From contig JAJDVB010000106.1 in assembly GCA_022826345.1 (NCBI GenBank), positions 67,410-131,409 of the forward strand: 64,000 nt of DNA, written 5' to 3'. Source of the stretch: Alphaproteobacteria bacterium (GTDB lineage Bacteria > Pseudomonadota > Alphaproteobacteria > UBA828). This document shows positions 20,655 to 29,333 of this stretch, one piece after another (the stretch's first letter is position 1; every line of letters starts with the position of its first letter). Under the pieces are notes generated by a model. That model saw only the letters and a list, made by a program, of their open reading frames with translations. It made no database searches and had not been told where the DNA came from. The translations under genes were made by a program, and so were the position numbers.

Positions 20655-21407
20655 TCAGGCCGAGAGCTTGCGCAGGACATCGTCGGTGACATCGTAGTTC
20701 GCCGACACATGCTGCACGTCGTCGCTGTCGTCGAGCGCTTCCAACAGCTTGAAGACAGCCTCCGCCTTGTTCTCGTCGATGGGCACCGTAGTCTGCGGGC
20801 GCCAGGCGATCTCGACCCGCTCCGGCGCTCCGAACTGCGCGGTGAGCGCCTCGCTGGCTTCGCTCAGGGATTCGGGCGCGCAGATCACCTCGTGGCCGTC
20901 CTCCTCGCTCTCGCATTCGTCGGCACCCACTTCGAGCGCCGCTTCGAACATGTCGTCGCCGCTCGCCGCGTCCGCGGGGAAGCGAATGATTCCAACACGT
21001 TGAAACAGATAGTTCACGGAGCCTGTCTCGCCCAGCGTGCCGCCGTGCCGGCTGAAGATGGAGCGGATCGTGGCTGCGGTCCGGTTGCGGTTGTCGGTGA
21101 TGGCATCGACGATCACGGCGACGCCGCCGGGTCCGAAGCCCTCGTAGCTCAGCGTGTCGAAACGCTCCTGTCCGCCGTCCCCGCCCGCTGCCTTCTTGAT
21201 GGCGCGTTCGATGTTGTCCTTGGGCACGCTCTGCGACTTGGCTGCCGCGACGGCGGTGCGCAGCCTGGGATTATGATCGGGGTCGGGAGCGCCTTCTCTG
21301 GCCGCGACATAGACCTCGCGGATCAGCTTGGTGAAACGCTTGGCCCGCCGGGCGTCTTGCGCGCCCTTGCGGTACATGATGTTGGCCCATTTGGAGTGGC
21401 CGGCCAT
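20655..21407 (-). CDS. YebC/PmpR family transcriptional regulator
   Basis: 250-residue protein of the TACO1/YebC family. The N-terminus MAGHSKWANIMYRKGAQDARR is diagnostic, with the GVAVIVDAITDNRNRT segment near residue 100 and the acidic domain following. Family members have been described as DNA-binding regulators and, more recently, as factors that help ribosomes through difficult stretches. Directly upstream of ruvCAB, its usual place. The start is the first ATG; 269 bp of noncoding DNA upstream should hold the promoter of the whole yebC-ruvCAB run. Confidence 0.95.
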   Translation of the reverse strand: MAGHSKWANIMYRKGAQDARRAKRFTKLIREVYVAAREGAPDPDHNPRLRTAVAAAKSQSVPKDNIERAIKKAAGGDGGQERFDTLSYEGFGPGGVAVIVDAITDNRNRTAATIRSIFSRHGGTLGETGSVNYLFQRVGIIRFPADAASGDDMFEAALEVGADECESEEDGHEVICAPESLSEASEALTAQFGAPERVEIAWRPQTTVPIDENKAEAVFKLLEALDDSDDVQHVSANYDVTDDVLRKLSA

Positions 21408-21676
21408 GGGCTCTACTCAATCGCGTGGGGAGACACGGGTCGGCGACGCGAGTTGGCGGCGTCTCTCATTACCCTGCCTAAATGCTCATTGTGGCCAGAT
21501 TGGGGCAGCTTCTCTTGGGGTTGGTACTACATATTGTGTTACACGTCACCCCCGAAAGCCACGTTATTCAAACGAGAGGGGCGATTTGGGGGAGGGGCGA
21601 ATCGCAGATACAGCCGGTCATCCAATATTTGCTTGGTACACGCGCAACTCGAGTGCGGCGTTTAGCTTCCGGCTGC

Positions 21677-22105
21677 TTAAATCAGGCAATAGTGCCGATC
21701 TTCGGCGCCAGGAATGGCACTCGAGTCGATTCGGGCGTCGAATGTGACAAACCGGCCATCGTGCGCAACGGCGAGGGCTAGAAGATATACATCGGTGATC
21801 TGTCTCGGACCGATCAGCTTCCTCCAATCGACCACGTCTCGACTGAGCAGGCTCACTGTATCGGGCCAGAATCGGTGGTGAGCAGTTGCGGTTGCCCGCT
21901 GGAGGCGGTCTGCAATGAGGGGTGCCGATTGGCGGTTGGGGTAGGTGGGTTGGGCCATGATTCTCACGCACCCGTTTTCGGTGAGCGGGCAGGTGGCCCA
22001 ACCCGGATCGATGTTGTTCCGCAGCCAGCGCTTAGCGGGCTGGTGGTGAATGTGGTCGGAATCCAGCAGCGCGATCAGGACGTTCACGTCCAGTAGCGCG
22101 CGCAT
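21677..22105 (-). CDS. PIN-domain ribonuclease toxin (VapC-type)
   Basis: 142-residue PIN-domain protein. The acidic residues expected for magnesium-dependent RNA cleavage are visible: Asp in the N-terminal ALLDVNVLIALLD, Glu in LTENGCVRI and Asp in QITDVYLLALAVAHDGRFVTFD. It overlaps the antitoxin gene by one base (TGATG), so the pair is translationally coupled in the usual antitoxin-first order. The target RNA cannot be read from sequence. The gene appears intact. Confidence 0.88.
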   Translation of the reverse strand: MRALLDVNVLIALLDSDHIHHQPAKRWLRNNIDPGWATCPLTENGCVRIMAQPTYPNRQSAPLIADRLQRATATAHHRFWPDTVSLLSRDVVDWRKLIGPRQITDVYLLALAVAHDGRFVTFDARIDSSAIPGAEDRHYCLI

Positions 22106-22350
22106 CAGTCGCCGGCTTCCTCGCGCAACCGGTCAATCAACTCGTTGGTGACGATGCCACCCCGCTTGGGAAACGGATGAAATCCGAATTCAGATTCTTG
22201 ACCAGTATCAGCCGTGCCGTCTGCGTCCCTTTGCGTCAGAGACTGGCGCAGCAGGCTCGATGTCACGTCCCCCAACGATTTGGACTCGCGTCTTGCGAGT
22301 TCCTTCATGGCGATGAGCACGTCGTCGTCAATGTTTAGGGTTGTTCGCAT
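22105..22350 (-). CDS. Antitoxin of the VapBC pair (ribbon-helix-helix type)
   Basis: 81-residue protein. The N-terminal MRTTLNIDDDVLIAMKELARRESKSLGDVTSSLLRQSL is a typical ribbon-helix-helix DNA-binding fold. The C-terminal part (GFHPFPKRGGIVTNELIDRL) should wrap around and block the toxin. As in other VapB-type proteins it probably autorepresses the operon. An inverted repeat lies about 26 bp upstream of the start codon. Confidence 0.85.
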   Translation of the reverse strand: MRTTLNIDDDVLIAMKELARRESKSLGDVTSSLLRQSLTQRDADGTADTGQESEFGFHPFPKRGGIVTNELIDRLREEAGD

Positions 22351-22375
22351 AACCGGTCCCTATCGAAGCAGCATG

Positions 22376-22391
22376 TGATGATAACGCATCA
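22376..22391 (-). promoter_or_regulatory. Candidate operator upstream of the VapBC operon
   Basis: The inverted repeat TGATG-6 nt-CATCA lies just upstream of the antitoxin start, next to three direct copies of CATCAA(A). The position fits autoregulation by the ribbon-helix-helix antitoxin. This is only a sequence pattern; no binding evidence exists here. Confidence 0.35.
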
Positions 22392-22443
22392 AACATCAAA
22401 CATCAACGCCGACATGAATCTGCGGCGTGTCAGCGCCAATCCT

Positions 22444-23271
22444 TCAACCGTCGACGACCTTAACGGCGACGAAGCGTAGGCGCGTGTAGTCGGTCACCCA
22501 GCGACCGTCGGGGCAGAGCCGGTCGCGGGTGAGCGCGATCGTGCGTTCGACGACTGCTTCTGCGCGCCCGGGCGGCGCGGCGTCGGTGAAGTTACCGCCG
22601 AACATGGCGATCCAGTCGGCGAGGCCGTTGGGACAGTCGTCGAGCGGCGTCGGGCGGGCGAAGTAGCGAAGCTGCGACACCTCGAAGCCGCCATCCTCCA
22701 GCAGGCCGACGTAGTGGCTCGTGCGCGGGAAGTACCAGGGGAAGTCCACCGACTCGGCCGGGACCCCTTCCTCGGCGAGTGCCCGGTAGAGCGCATCGGT
22801 GATGATTCGAATGTTGCGGTGCGCGCCCATCTCGGCAACGAACCGGCCGCCGGGCCTGAGCGCGCGGGCGACGCAGGCGATGACCCGCGCGGGCTCCTCC
22901 TTCATCCAGTGCAGGGCGGCGTTGGAGAAGACCGCGTCGGCGTGGCCCTCGATGGCGAAATCCCGCCCGTCAGCGTGCAGGAACGTGAGGTCCGGGTGAA
23001 GCGCGCGGGCGCGCTCCACCATCGCCGCATCGCCGTCGATGCCGACGACCTCGGCACCACGCGCGGCGATATCCGCGGTCAGCGTGCCCGTGCCGCAGCC
23101 GAGATCGACGATCCGCTCGCCCGGCTGGGGCGCGAGCAGATCGACCATGTCGGTGGCGAAGGCCGAGACGAAGCCGAAGGAGCGGTCGTAGAGCCCGGCG
23201 TCCCAGGTCGCCTCTCCGCCTGAACCCGTGTCCACGACCGCGGCGTTCCCCTCCACCGATTGCCGACTCAT
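22444..23271 (-). CDS. Class I SAM-dependent methyltransferase
   Basis: 275-residue Rossmann-fold methyltransferase. Motif I IVDLGCGTGTLTADIA (about residues 53-68) and the acidic VVGIDGD that follows bind S-adenosylmethionine; DAVFSNAALHWM matches motif IV of the trans-aconitate/biotin-type methyltransferases. The substrate is not predictable. It ends 93 bp beyond the antitoxin start and lies 18 bp downstream of the racemase-like gene, so the two may be cotranscribed. Confidence 0.88.
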   Translation of the reverse strand: MSRQSVEGNAAVVDTGSGGEATWDAGLYDRSFGFVSAFATDMVDLLAPQPGERIVDLGCGTGTLTADIAARGAEVVGIDGDAAMVERARALHPDLTFLHADGRDFAIEGHADAVFSNAALHWMKEEPARVIACVARALRPGGRFVAEMGAHRNIRIITDALYRALAEEGVPAESVDFPWYFPRTSHYVGLLEDGGFEVSQLRYFARPTPLDDCPNGLADWIAMFGGNFTDAAPPGRAEAVVERTIALTRDRLCPDGRWVTDYTRLRFVAVKVVDG

Positions 23272-23289
23272 GCGCGCGTGCCGCGCCGG

Positions 23290-24084
23290 CTAGTCGTCCG
23301 CAGTCTGATGGTCGCGCGCGGCGTCCATCATGGCGTGGATCATCTTCGGGCGCGGCACGGCAGGCTTGGGATGCGCCACCGGGCTGTGGCTGTGGCCGAG
23401 GCCCAGCACCGTCTCCACCATCTTGAGCGCGAGCGGGCCCGGATTGACCACGGGGACCGGCAGGTTCTCCGAGAGATAGGGCCCGGCCTGCGAGAGCGTC
23501 GTGGAGCCCAGGACTATCACGTCGGCGCCCTTGGCAAGACCCCTTTCGCAGGTCTCCTTCATGATGGGGAATACCTCCGCCTCGCGGCCGGTGAACAGCG
23601 CCCTCAGGTCCGACTTCGCCTCGAACAGCTCGACCGAGGAGCAAAACTGGGAAACCTCGAACTTCTTGAACAGGTTCTTGTAAAAGTTGAGCCAGGCGTC
23701 GGTGTACTGCGGATATGAGGGGTCGGTCTGCGCGATCACGCAGAAGCGGGTGCCGAGGGTGAGCGCGTAGAGGAGCGATGACTTGCCGTTCGAGACCACG
23801 GGGATGTCCAGCACCGCGCGCAGCTCGGCGACGCCGGAATCGCTCAACGTGTTGACCGTGATGGCGTCATAGCCCTCCTCGGCCAGCGCCATGCCGGCTT
23901 CGAGGATGGCGAACTCCACCAGCATCTCGTCGTGGCGGCCGAGGAAGTGCATCGGCCCCGCCTTCAGCGGCTTGTAATCGAAGGTGACGTTGCCGGAGAG
24001 CTCGACCTGCTCCAATTCGGCACGCCTGTAGTCGAGGCCCTCCTCATCGTACGGAAACGGCACAATCACTGCGGCGCGTGGCAT
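23290..24084 (-). CDS. Asp/Glu/hydantoin racemase-family protein lacking both catalytic cysteines
   Basis: 264-residue protein with the fold features of the Asp/Glu racemase superfamily. It resembles hydantoin and arylmalonate-type members: EGYDAITVNTLSDSG (residues 70-84) and GADVIVLGSTTLS (about 186-198). In cofactor-independent racemases each of these segments carries a catalytic Cys; here they are Thr79 and Ser194. Either the protein uses another chemistry (decarboxylase, lyase, isomerase or binding) or my alignment misplaces the cysteines. The upstream neighbour is an NAD-dependent epimerase/dehydratase and the downstream one a methyltransferase, which suggests small-molecule modification without naming a substrate. 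Confidence 0.75.
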   Translation of the reverse strand: MPRAAVIVPFPYDEEGLDYRRAELEQVELSGNVTFDYKPLKAGPMHFLGRHDEMLVEFAILEAGMALAEEGYDAITVNTLSDSGVAELRAVLDIPVVSNGKSSLLYALTLGTRFCVIAQTDPSYPQYTDAWLNFYKNLFKKFEVSQFCSSVELFEAKSDLRALFTGREAEVFPIMKETCERGLAKGADVIVLGSTTLSQAGPYLSENLPVPVVNPGPLALKMVETVLGLGHSHSPVAHPKPAVPRPKMIHAMMDAARDHQTADD

Positions 24085-24131
24085 GGCTTATCCTCCCTTT
24101 GATCCTTGTCGCTCGTGTGCAGGAACGGGCC

Positions 24132-25052
24132 CTACACCGGGTTCTCGGCGAGCCAGCCGGCGTACTCGCGCACGCCATCGGTGAATGCGACCTGCGGTCG
24201 CCAGTCCAGGACACGCGCAGCCGCCGAGATGTCGAAGCGTCCGTGGCTCTGGTCCTCGGGGTCGGCGCCCTCGCCGAGCGTGATTTGCGCCGCCGGCACT
24301 GCGGCCCGCACTGAGTCCGCGATCTCGCCGAACTCCAGGCGCTGGCCGCCGGTGATGTTGAACGCGCGCTGCGGCCCAATCTCCTCGGCATCGAGGGCCG
24401 CGATCACGGCGCTTACCACGTCGTCGATGTACACGTATTGGCGTGTGAAGCCGCGGCCGTAGGGGAGCGTAGTGGCGCGACCCGCCTGCGCGTCCTTGAT
24501 CATCTCGCGCACCACGCAGGTGGTGCGCCGGCGTGGCCCGTAGATCCACGAGAAGCGCAGCACGACGGCGTCGAGGCCGGTCTGTACCACGTAGGCGCGG
24601 GTCAGGATGTCGCCGGATGCCTTGGTGGCGCCGTAGATATCGTCTGCTGCGAGTGGTGCGTCCTCGGGCACCGGTTCAAGACCGACGGCGGTGTGGCCAT
24701 AGGCAGACGTGGAGGAGCAGAACACCAGGCGCACGCCTCGTTGACGCGCAATCTCCAGCAGATTGGCGGTGCCGGCGACATTGGTCTCGATCACCGCACG
24801 CGGATTGTCGCGCCCCAGCATGGGGCCCGAGACGGCGCCGCAATGCACGATCGCTTTGATGTCGCCGCTGCAGATGGCGTGCAGCTTGTGAACGTCGGTG
24901 AGCTCCGCATCGGTGGAGGGGAAGCCCCCGTCCTCCCTGGGCTGGATGCGATCGGTGCCGATCACATCGCGTCCCTCACGCGCGAGCCGTGAGGCGACGG
25001 CAAATCCGATCAGCCCCGCCGATCCGGTTACCACGATTGCTCCCGACGCCAT
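24132..25052 (-). CDS. NAD(P)-dependent epimerase/dehydratase family protein
   Basis: 306-residue extended short-chain dehydrogenase. The N-terminal VVTGSAGLIG binds the cofactor, CSSTSAYG supplies the Ser/Thr and YGATKAS the YxxxK catalytic pair. C-terminal features (YVYIDDVVSAVIAAL; FNITGG) match the nucleoside-diphosphate-sugar epimerase branch, though many such proteins act on non-nucleotide substrates. The frame extends upstream to 25706, but the ATG at 25050-25052 gives the classical N-terminus and lies outside the divergent dksA-like gene. It is 47 bp upstream of the racemase-like gene, possibly one operon. Confidence 0.9.
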   Translation of the reverse strand: MASGAIVVTGSAGLIGFAVASRLAREGRDVIGTDRIQPREDGGFPSTDAELTDVHKLHAICSGDIKAIVHCGAVSGPMLGRDNPRAVIETNVAGTANLLEIARQRGVRLVFCSSTSAYGHTAVGLEPVPEDAPLAADDIYGATKASGDILTRAYVVQTGLDAVVLRFSWIYGPRRRTTCVVREMIKDAQAGRATTLPYGRGFTRQYVYIDDVVSAVIAALDAEEIGPQRAFNITGGQRLEFGEIADSVRAAVPAAQITLGEGADPEDQSHGRFDISAAARVLDWRPQVAFTDGVREYAGWLAENPV

Positions 25053-25214
25053 GGGTTTCTCCCTGTTTCGCAACGCCGCGCAGGGTGCGGCGGAGCGGGC
25101 GAGCGCGTCAAGCGCGCCGCTCATGCAGGCTTTGGATTGCCTGGCCGAACACATCGCTCTCGCGTGGCGCGGTCGATCGTCTACAATCGCTCTTCTGATG
25201 TGCCGATACCGCCC

Positions 25215-25559
25215 ATGACCGCCCGTCCCACACGCGATCCGAAGAAGATTCGGCAAATCCTCGAGCAGGAGCGCGCCGAGTTGCTTGCGCTGAGCGAGGC
25301 GGCGGCGGACGAGCGCCGCCCGGTTGCGCTCGATCAGCAGAGCGTCGGCCGCGTTTCGCGCATGGACGCCATGCAAGTGCAGGCGATGGCGCAGTCTGTG
25401 GAGGCGCGCCGCCGCGCGCGGCTGCCCCTCATCGAGGCGGCGCTGCGCCGGCTCGATACCGGAGACTACGGCTACTGCACCGACTGTGGGGAGCGAATTC
25501 CCGCCAAGCGGCTCGCCATCGACCCGACCATCGCCCGCTGCGTCGACTGCGCCGGTTAG
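25215..25559 (+). CDS. DksA/TraR-family zinc-finger protein
   Basis: 114-residue relative of DksA, which enters the secondary channel of RNA polymerase. It has an N-terminal coiled coil (DPKKIRQILEQERAELLALSEAA) and a C-terminal zinc finger YCTDCGERIPAKRLAIDPTIARCVDC with four cysteines in the DksA pattern. It is shorter than E. coli DksA and resembles small TraR/YbiI-like proteins. The ATG at 25215 lies in a 162-bp divergent spacer shared with the epimerase gene. Its stop overlaps the convergent PhzF-like gene (TTAG). Confidence 0.85.
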   Translation: MTARPTRDPKKIRQILEQERAELLALSEAAADERRPVALDQQSVGRVSRMDAMQVQAMAQSVEARRRARLPLIEAALRRLDTGDYGYCTDCGERIPAKRLAIDPTIARCVDCAG

Positions 25560-26347
25560 CGACCGACCGAAATCGTCGCGTCCATGTAGAGCACCGCGTG
25601 GCCGGCGATCGACACGCGCTCGCCCCGGTCCTCGCACACCATCCGCCCGCCCTGCGCTGAAAGCTGACGCGCAGAGAGCCTCTGTTTGCCGAGCCGGCCC
25701 GCCCAATAGGGTACCAGTGCGGTCTGTACATTGCCGGTGACCGGGTCCTCGGGCACGGCGTTCTTTGGCGCGAAGAAGCGCAGCACATAGTCCGCGTCGC
25801 CCTCGTCTCCCGGCGCGGTCGCCACGACCCCGCGGCGGTCAAGCGTGGTCAGCAGCGCGTGATCGGGGCTGAGTGCCGCGACCTGGGCCGCGTTCTCGAA
25901 CACCGCGATCCAGTCCGCACCGGCCAGCACTTCGGCCGGCGCCGCGCCGAGCGCCTTCGCCAGCAGCGGTGGGGGAGTCGCCGGGCTCGCGGGCTGGGCC
26001 GGGAAGTCCATGACCAGCTCTGCGCCCTCGCGGGTGACCGTGAGCCGTCCGCTCAGCGTTTCGAAAGAGACGCTGTCCATCCCCGGCTTAAGTTCCTCGA
26101 ACACGACGAAGGCGGCCGCGAGGGTGGCGTGGCCGCAGAGATCGACCTCGACGTTGGGGGTGAACCAGCGCAGGCGATAACCCTCGCCCTCCGGCACCAG
26201 GAATGCGGTCTCCGAGAGATTGTTCTCGGCCGCGATCGCTTGCATCGTCGTCTCGTCTAGCCAGGCGTCGAGGGGACAGACCGCGGCCGGGTTTCCGCCC
26301 AGCACCCGGTCGGTGAAGGTATCGACCTGAAGCAGTCTGATCGTCAT
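25556..26347 (-). CDS. PhzF-family protein
   Basis: 263-residue member of the PhzF/diaminopimelate epimerase-like isomerase family. The N-terminus QVDTFTDRVLGGNPAAVC, catalytic Glu in NLSETAFL (about residue 46), VDLCGHATLAAAF and the second-domain EDPVTGNVQTALVPYW are all family hallmarks. The start at 26345-26347 replaces a longer frame reaching 26956 that lies inside the EamA gene. It follows that gene by 20 bp, so they may be cotranscribed. Substrate unknown. Confidence 0.92.
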   Translation of the reverse strand: MTIRLLQVDTFTDRVLGGNPAAVCPLDAWLDETTMQAIAAENNLSETAFLVPEGEGYRLRWFTPNVEVDLCGHATLAAAFVVFEELKPGMDSVSFETLSGRLTVTREGAELVMDFPAQPASPATPPPLLAKALGAAPAEVLAGADWIAVFENAAQVAALSPDHALLTTLDRRGVVATAPGDEGDADYVLRFFAPKNAVPEDPVTGNVQTALVPYWAGRLGKQRLSARQLSAQGGRMVCEDRGERVSIAGHAVLYMDATISVGR

Positions 26348-26367
26348 TCGCTTTCCCTCCACGCGCC

Positions 26368-27309
26368 CTACGCGCGGGCGCGGCGCTTCGACCAGGTGAG
26401 CACGGCGAGGCCCGCCATGAGCAGTGCGGCCGCGATCCATGCGGAGCTGCTCAGACGCTCGCCGAAGATCAGCGCCCCCCAGCCCGGCCCCGTCAGCACG
26501 ATGATATAGCCGAACTGGGAGAGGAAGAGCGGGCCGCCCATCCTGAGAACCTCGAATATCAGGTACCAGACCAGAGCCGTGATTCCCGTCGCGCCTAGGA
26601 TCGCAAGGTCGCCGGCGAGCAGCGGGCCGGGGAAGAGGTAAGTCTCGCCCGTGCCGAGCATCACGGGGATCAGCACGATGGCGCCACCCATCTGGATGCC
26701 GCATGCCAGCCCCAGCGAATGCGCCTTGGGCGGCCACAGGATGGCGCCCGCGATGTTGAAGGCGGCAAAGCACACCGGGGCTACCAGAGCCAGCAGCAGC
26801 CAGCTCACCTCCGCGAAAGTCGGCAGCGTGATGCCCGGCACCACCAGGATCAGAATTCCGGCAAGCCCGAGCGCCACGCCGCCGGTGCTGAGCCACCGGA
26901 AGCGCTCCATGCGGAGCGTCATCGCCATCAGGTAGGTGCAGGTGGGCGAGAGGCACGTGACCATGACCACGAGGCTCGCCGGCAGCTCGGGCGCCACATG
27001 GGCGAGCACTGACACGGGGATCGAGATGCCCAGTGCGCCGGCGACGAAATAGAGCCGCAGATGAGCCCGGTCGAGGCCCACTGGCGTGCGGGTCGCAAGG
27101 CAGGCGAGCCAGAGGATCAATCCGGCGCCGAAGGTGTGCCAGAACACGTAGGCGAGCCCCGGCACGCCATTGGTCGTCGCGACCTTGTTGATCGAGAACA
27201 GCAGGCCATACAGCGAGCCCGCAACCAACAGGTAGACGACCGCGAGCACGCCCACCCTGGGCGCCTTGGGCTCGGCGGCGCCGGCCCGCGCGTCACCCGC
27301 GTCGGTCAT
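26368..27309 (-). CDS. EamA/DMT-superfamily transporter
   Basis: 313-residue inner-membrane protein with about ten transmembrane helices arranged as two EamA repeats (first ending near residue 150, second from about 175). Segments such as VYLLVAGSLYGLLFSINKVA and LILWLACLATR are typical. Drug/metabolite transporters export amino acids, metabolites or drugs, or import metabolites; which applies is not visible. It lies between a PPOX-family gene and the PhzF-like gene on the same strand, so it could move a substrate or product of the latter. The C-terminus ends in a basic KRRARA tail. Confidence 0.88.
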   Translation of the reverse strand: MTDAGDARAGAAEPKAPRVGVLAVVYLLVAGSLYGLLFSINKVATTNGVPGLAYVFWHTFGAGLILWLACLATRTPVGLDRAHLRLYFVAGALGISIPVSVLAHVAPELPASLVVMVTCLSPTCTYLMAMTLRMERFRWLSTGGVALGLAGILILVVPGITLPTFAEVSWLLLALVAPVCFAAFNIAGAILWPPKAHSLGLACGIQMGGAIVLIPVMLGTGETYLFPGPLLAGDLAILGATGITALVWYLIFEVLRMGGPLFLSQFGYIIVLTGPGWGALIFGERLSSSAWIAAALLMAGLAVLTWSKRRARA

Positions 27310-27385
27310 GGAATGGGGACTGAGGAGCCGGTGCCTTACGCCCCAGCCGCTGGCTCCGGCCGGTGCGTTCCGTCGGTGACGGCTG

Positions 27386-27868
27386 CTACCACTTCGCGTG
27401 CTTGTAGCGTTCGGCCCAGTCCACGCCCTGCCAGGTCATCTGCGAATCGGGCTTCAGGAAGATAAGCCAGCGGGGCTCGACCAGCGTCGGCTCCAGGTAC
27501 TTCGGCCCGTTCTCGCCGAGATAGCGCAGCGACATCTCGGTCGCGACCTCGACCCACTTGCCGCCGGTGTTGGGCTCCTCGACGATCTCGGCCTTCCCCT
27601 TGGCCATCACCTTCTGCATCGTCTCCCAGATGTCGACGCAGATGTGGACCCGCGGGTCCCGCTGGATGTGTTTGGCCCAGACCGAGCGCGCGCGGGGGAC
27701 GACGTAGTAGCCACTGTCGCGGTACTGGTACCAGAGCGGCACGATATAGGGCCAGCCTTCCTCGTCCAGGCAGGCGAGCCGGCAGAGGTGCGGCCCCTTC
27801 AAGAATTCATCGACCTCTTCCTCGGTCATACCGCCGACTTTGCCGCGCCACGAGTCGTCATCCGCCAT
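27386..27868 (-). CDS. Pyridoxamine 5'-phosphate oxidase-family (PPOX) protein
   Basis: 160-residue split-barrel protein. PHLCRLACLDEEGWPYIVPLWYQY opens the barrel, and ARSVWAKHIQRDPRVHICVD holds the residues that in this fold grip the phosphate of FMN or F420. The family contains FMN-, F420- and heme-binding proteins. It is divergently placed, 133 bp from a four-gene operon that makes coenzyme F420, which makes F420 use plausible but unproven. It differs from the PPOX protein at 28887-29333. Confidence 0.82.
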   Translation of the reverse strand: MADDDSWRGKVGGMTEEEVDEFLKGPHLCRLACLDEEGWPYIVPLWYQYRDSGYYVVPRARSVWAKHIQRDPRVHICVDIWETMQKVMAKGKAEIVEEPNTGGKWVEVATEMSLRYLGENGPKYLEPTLVEPRWLIFLKPDSQMTWQGVDWAERYKHAKW

Positions 27869-28001
27869 CTTGTCTCTCCCTTATCCGGCTGGTACGCGGC
27901 CACTCCGCCGAGGCCCGACGATGCCGCACTGACAGGGCATGATAGCATGGTACGTCGCGGCCGTGCCGGCCGCGCGCAACCGTGAGCGAGGGAGGCCCCG
28001 A

Positions 28002-28868
28002 ATGCAGCTTGGTGTCGTTTTTCCACAGACCGAGATCGGCAACGATCCCGCAGTCGTGCGCGACTACGGGCAGGCCGCCGAGGCATTGGGGTACGAGCAC
28101 GTCCTCGCCTTCGACCACGTGCTCGGCGGCAACGCCGCCACGCACGACCTCAGGGGCCCCTACAAGCACACCGACGCATTCCACGAGCCCTTCGTGCTGT
28201 TCGGCTTTCTCGCCGCAGTTACGCAGCGGCTCGAATTCGTCACCGGCATCATCATCCTGCCGCAGCGCCAGGCCGCGCTGGTGGCGAAGCAGGCGGCTGC
28301 GCTCGACGTGCTCTGCGAAGGCAGGCTCCGGCTCGGCGTGGCCATCGGCTGGAACCACGTGGAATACGAAGCCCTCGGCATGGATTTCGGCGACCGCGCG
28401 CGGCGCATCGAGGAGCAGATCGAGGTCATGCGCCTGCTCTGGACCAAGGAGCTGATTACCTTCGAGGGTCGGGACCACCGCATCACCGATGCCGGACTGA
28501 ACCCGCTGCCGGTTCAGCGTCCCATCCCCATCTGGTTCGGCGGCCATGCCGATGCCGTGCTCAGGCGCACCGCCCGGATCGGCGACGGCTGGTTCCCGCT
28601 CTTCGCGCCGGACGACGAAGGCGCGGCCGAGGTCGAGAAGTTCCGGGGCTACATCCGCGAGGCGGGCCGCGACCCGGCAGAGGTGGGGATCGAGACCTGG
28701 CTCGATGTGCTGGACAAGACGCCCGAGCAGTGGCGGGCGCACGCCGCGGGCTGGAAGGAGCTCGGCGCCACGCACTATTCGGTCAACACGATGGGCTCGG
28801 GTCTCGCCACGCCGCAAGCTCATATCGAGAGCATCGAGCGGATCAAGGACGCGCTCGCGGATATCTGA
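28002..28868 (+). CDS. LLM-class F420-dependent oxidoreductase
   Basis: 288-residue luciferase-like monooxygenase-fold protein. QLGVVFPQTEIGNDPAVVRDYGQAAEALGYEHV at the N-terminus and RLRLGVAIGWNHVEYEALGMDF (about residues 108-128) fit the TIGR03619-type F420-dependent branch; RPIPIWFGGHADAVLRR follows the barrel. The longer frame to 27939 is not needed because GGGAGG lies 6 nt before the ATG at 28002. It begins an operon with a PPOX-class oxidoreductase and the F420 genes cofE and cofD, which makes F420 rather than FMN the likely cofactor. Confidence 0.9.
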   Translation: MQLGVVFPQTEIGNDPAVVRDYGQAAEALGYEHVLAFDHVLGGNAATHDLRGPYKHTDAFHEPFVLFGFLAAVTQRLEFVTGIIILPQRQAALVAKQAAALDVLCEGRLRLGVAIGWNHVEYEALGMDFGDRARRIEEQIEVMRLLWTKELITFEGRDHRITDAGLNPLPVQRPIPIWFGGHADAVLRRTARIGDGWFPLFAPDDEGAAEVEKFRGYIREAGRDPAEVGIETWLDVLDKTPEQWRAHAAGWKELGATHYSVNTMGSGLATPQAHIESIERIKDALADI

Positions 28869-28886
28869 GCCCGGCGGAATCGCGCC

Positions 28887-29333
28887 ATGGACGAGGGCAG
28901 GGGGGCCGTCCTCGCAGAGGACGAGCGTGCCTTTCTGGCAGGCCGGCGCGTCGCGCACCTGGCGACGGCGGACGGGGCGGGTATCCCCAATGTCGGGCCG
29001 GTGTGCTTTACCCTTGCGGGCGACACCGTCTACATGTCGATCGATCGCAAACCCAAGAGCGGGCGGCCGCTCAAGCGCCTCCGCAACATCGCCGAGAACC
29101 CACACGTCACCCTGACCGCCGATCACTACGACGATGACGACTGGACGAAGCTCCGCTGGGTCATGGTGCGCGGCCGCGCGGAGATACTGGAAAGCGGCGC
29201 CGAGCACGACGAGGCGCAGGCGCTTCTCCGCGCCAAGTATCGGCAATATCGCGCGATGGATCTGGCGCCGCTCCCGGTGATCGCCATACGCATCGAGCGC
29301 GCGACGAGTTGGAGCGGGGCCGGCACGCGATGA
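28887..29333 (+). CDS. PPOX-class probable F420-dependent oxidoreductase
   Basis: 148-residue split-barrel protein that resembles the TIGR03668 group of PPOX-class F420-dependent enzymes: GRRVAHLATADGAGIPNVGPVCF, YMSIDRKPKSGRPLKRLRNIAENP and WTKLRWVMVRGRAEIL. The Lys/Arg-rich loop is where the F420 phosphate tail would bind. It starts 18 bp after the LLM gene with a usable ribosome site and its stop overlaps cofE (ATGA). Coupling to cofE is strong contextual support for F420 dependence. Confidence 0.88.
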   Translation: MDEGRGAVLAEDERAFLAGRRVAHLATADGAGIPNVGPVCFTLAGDTVYMSIDRKPKSGRPLKRLRNIAENPHVTLTADHYDDDDWTKLRWVMVRGRAEILESGAEHDEAQALLRAKYRQYRAMDLAPLPVIAIRIERATSWSGAGTR

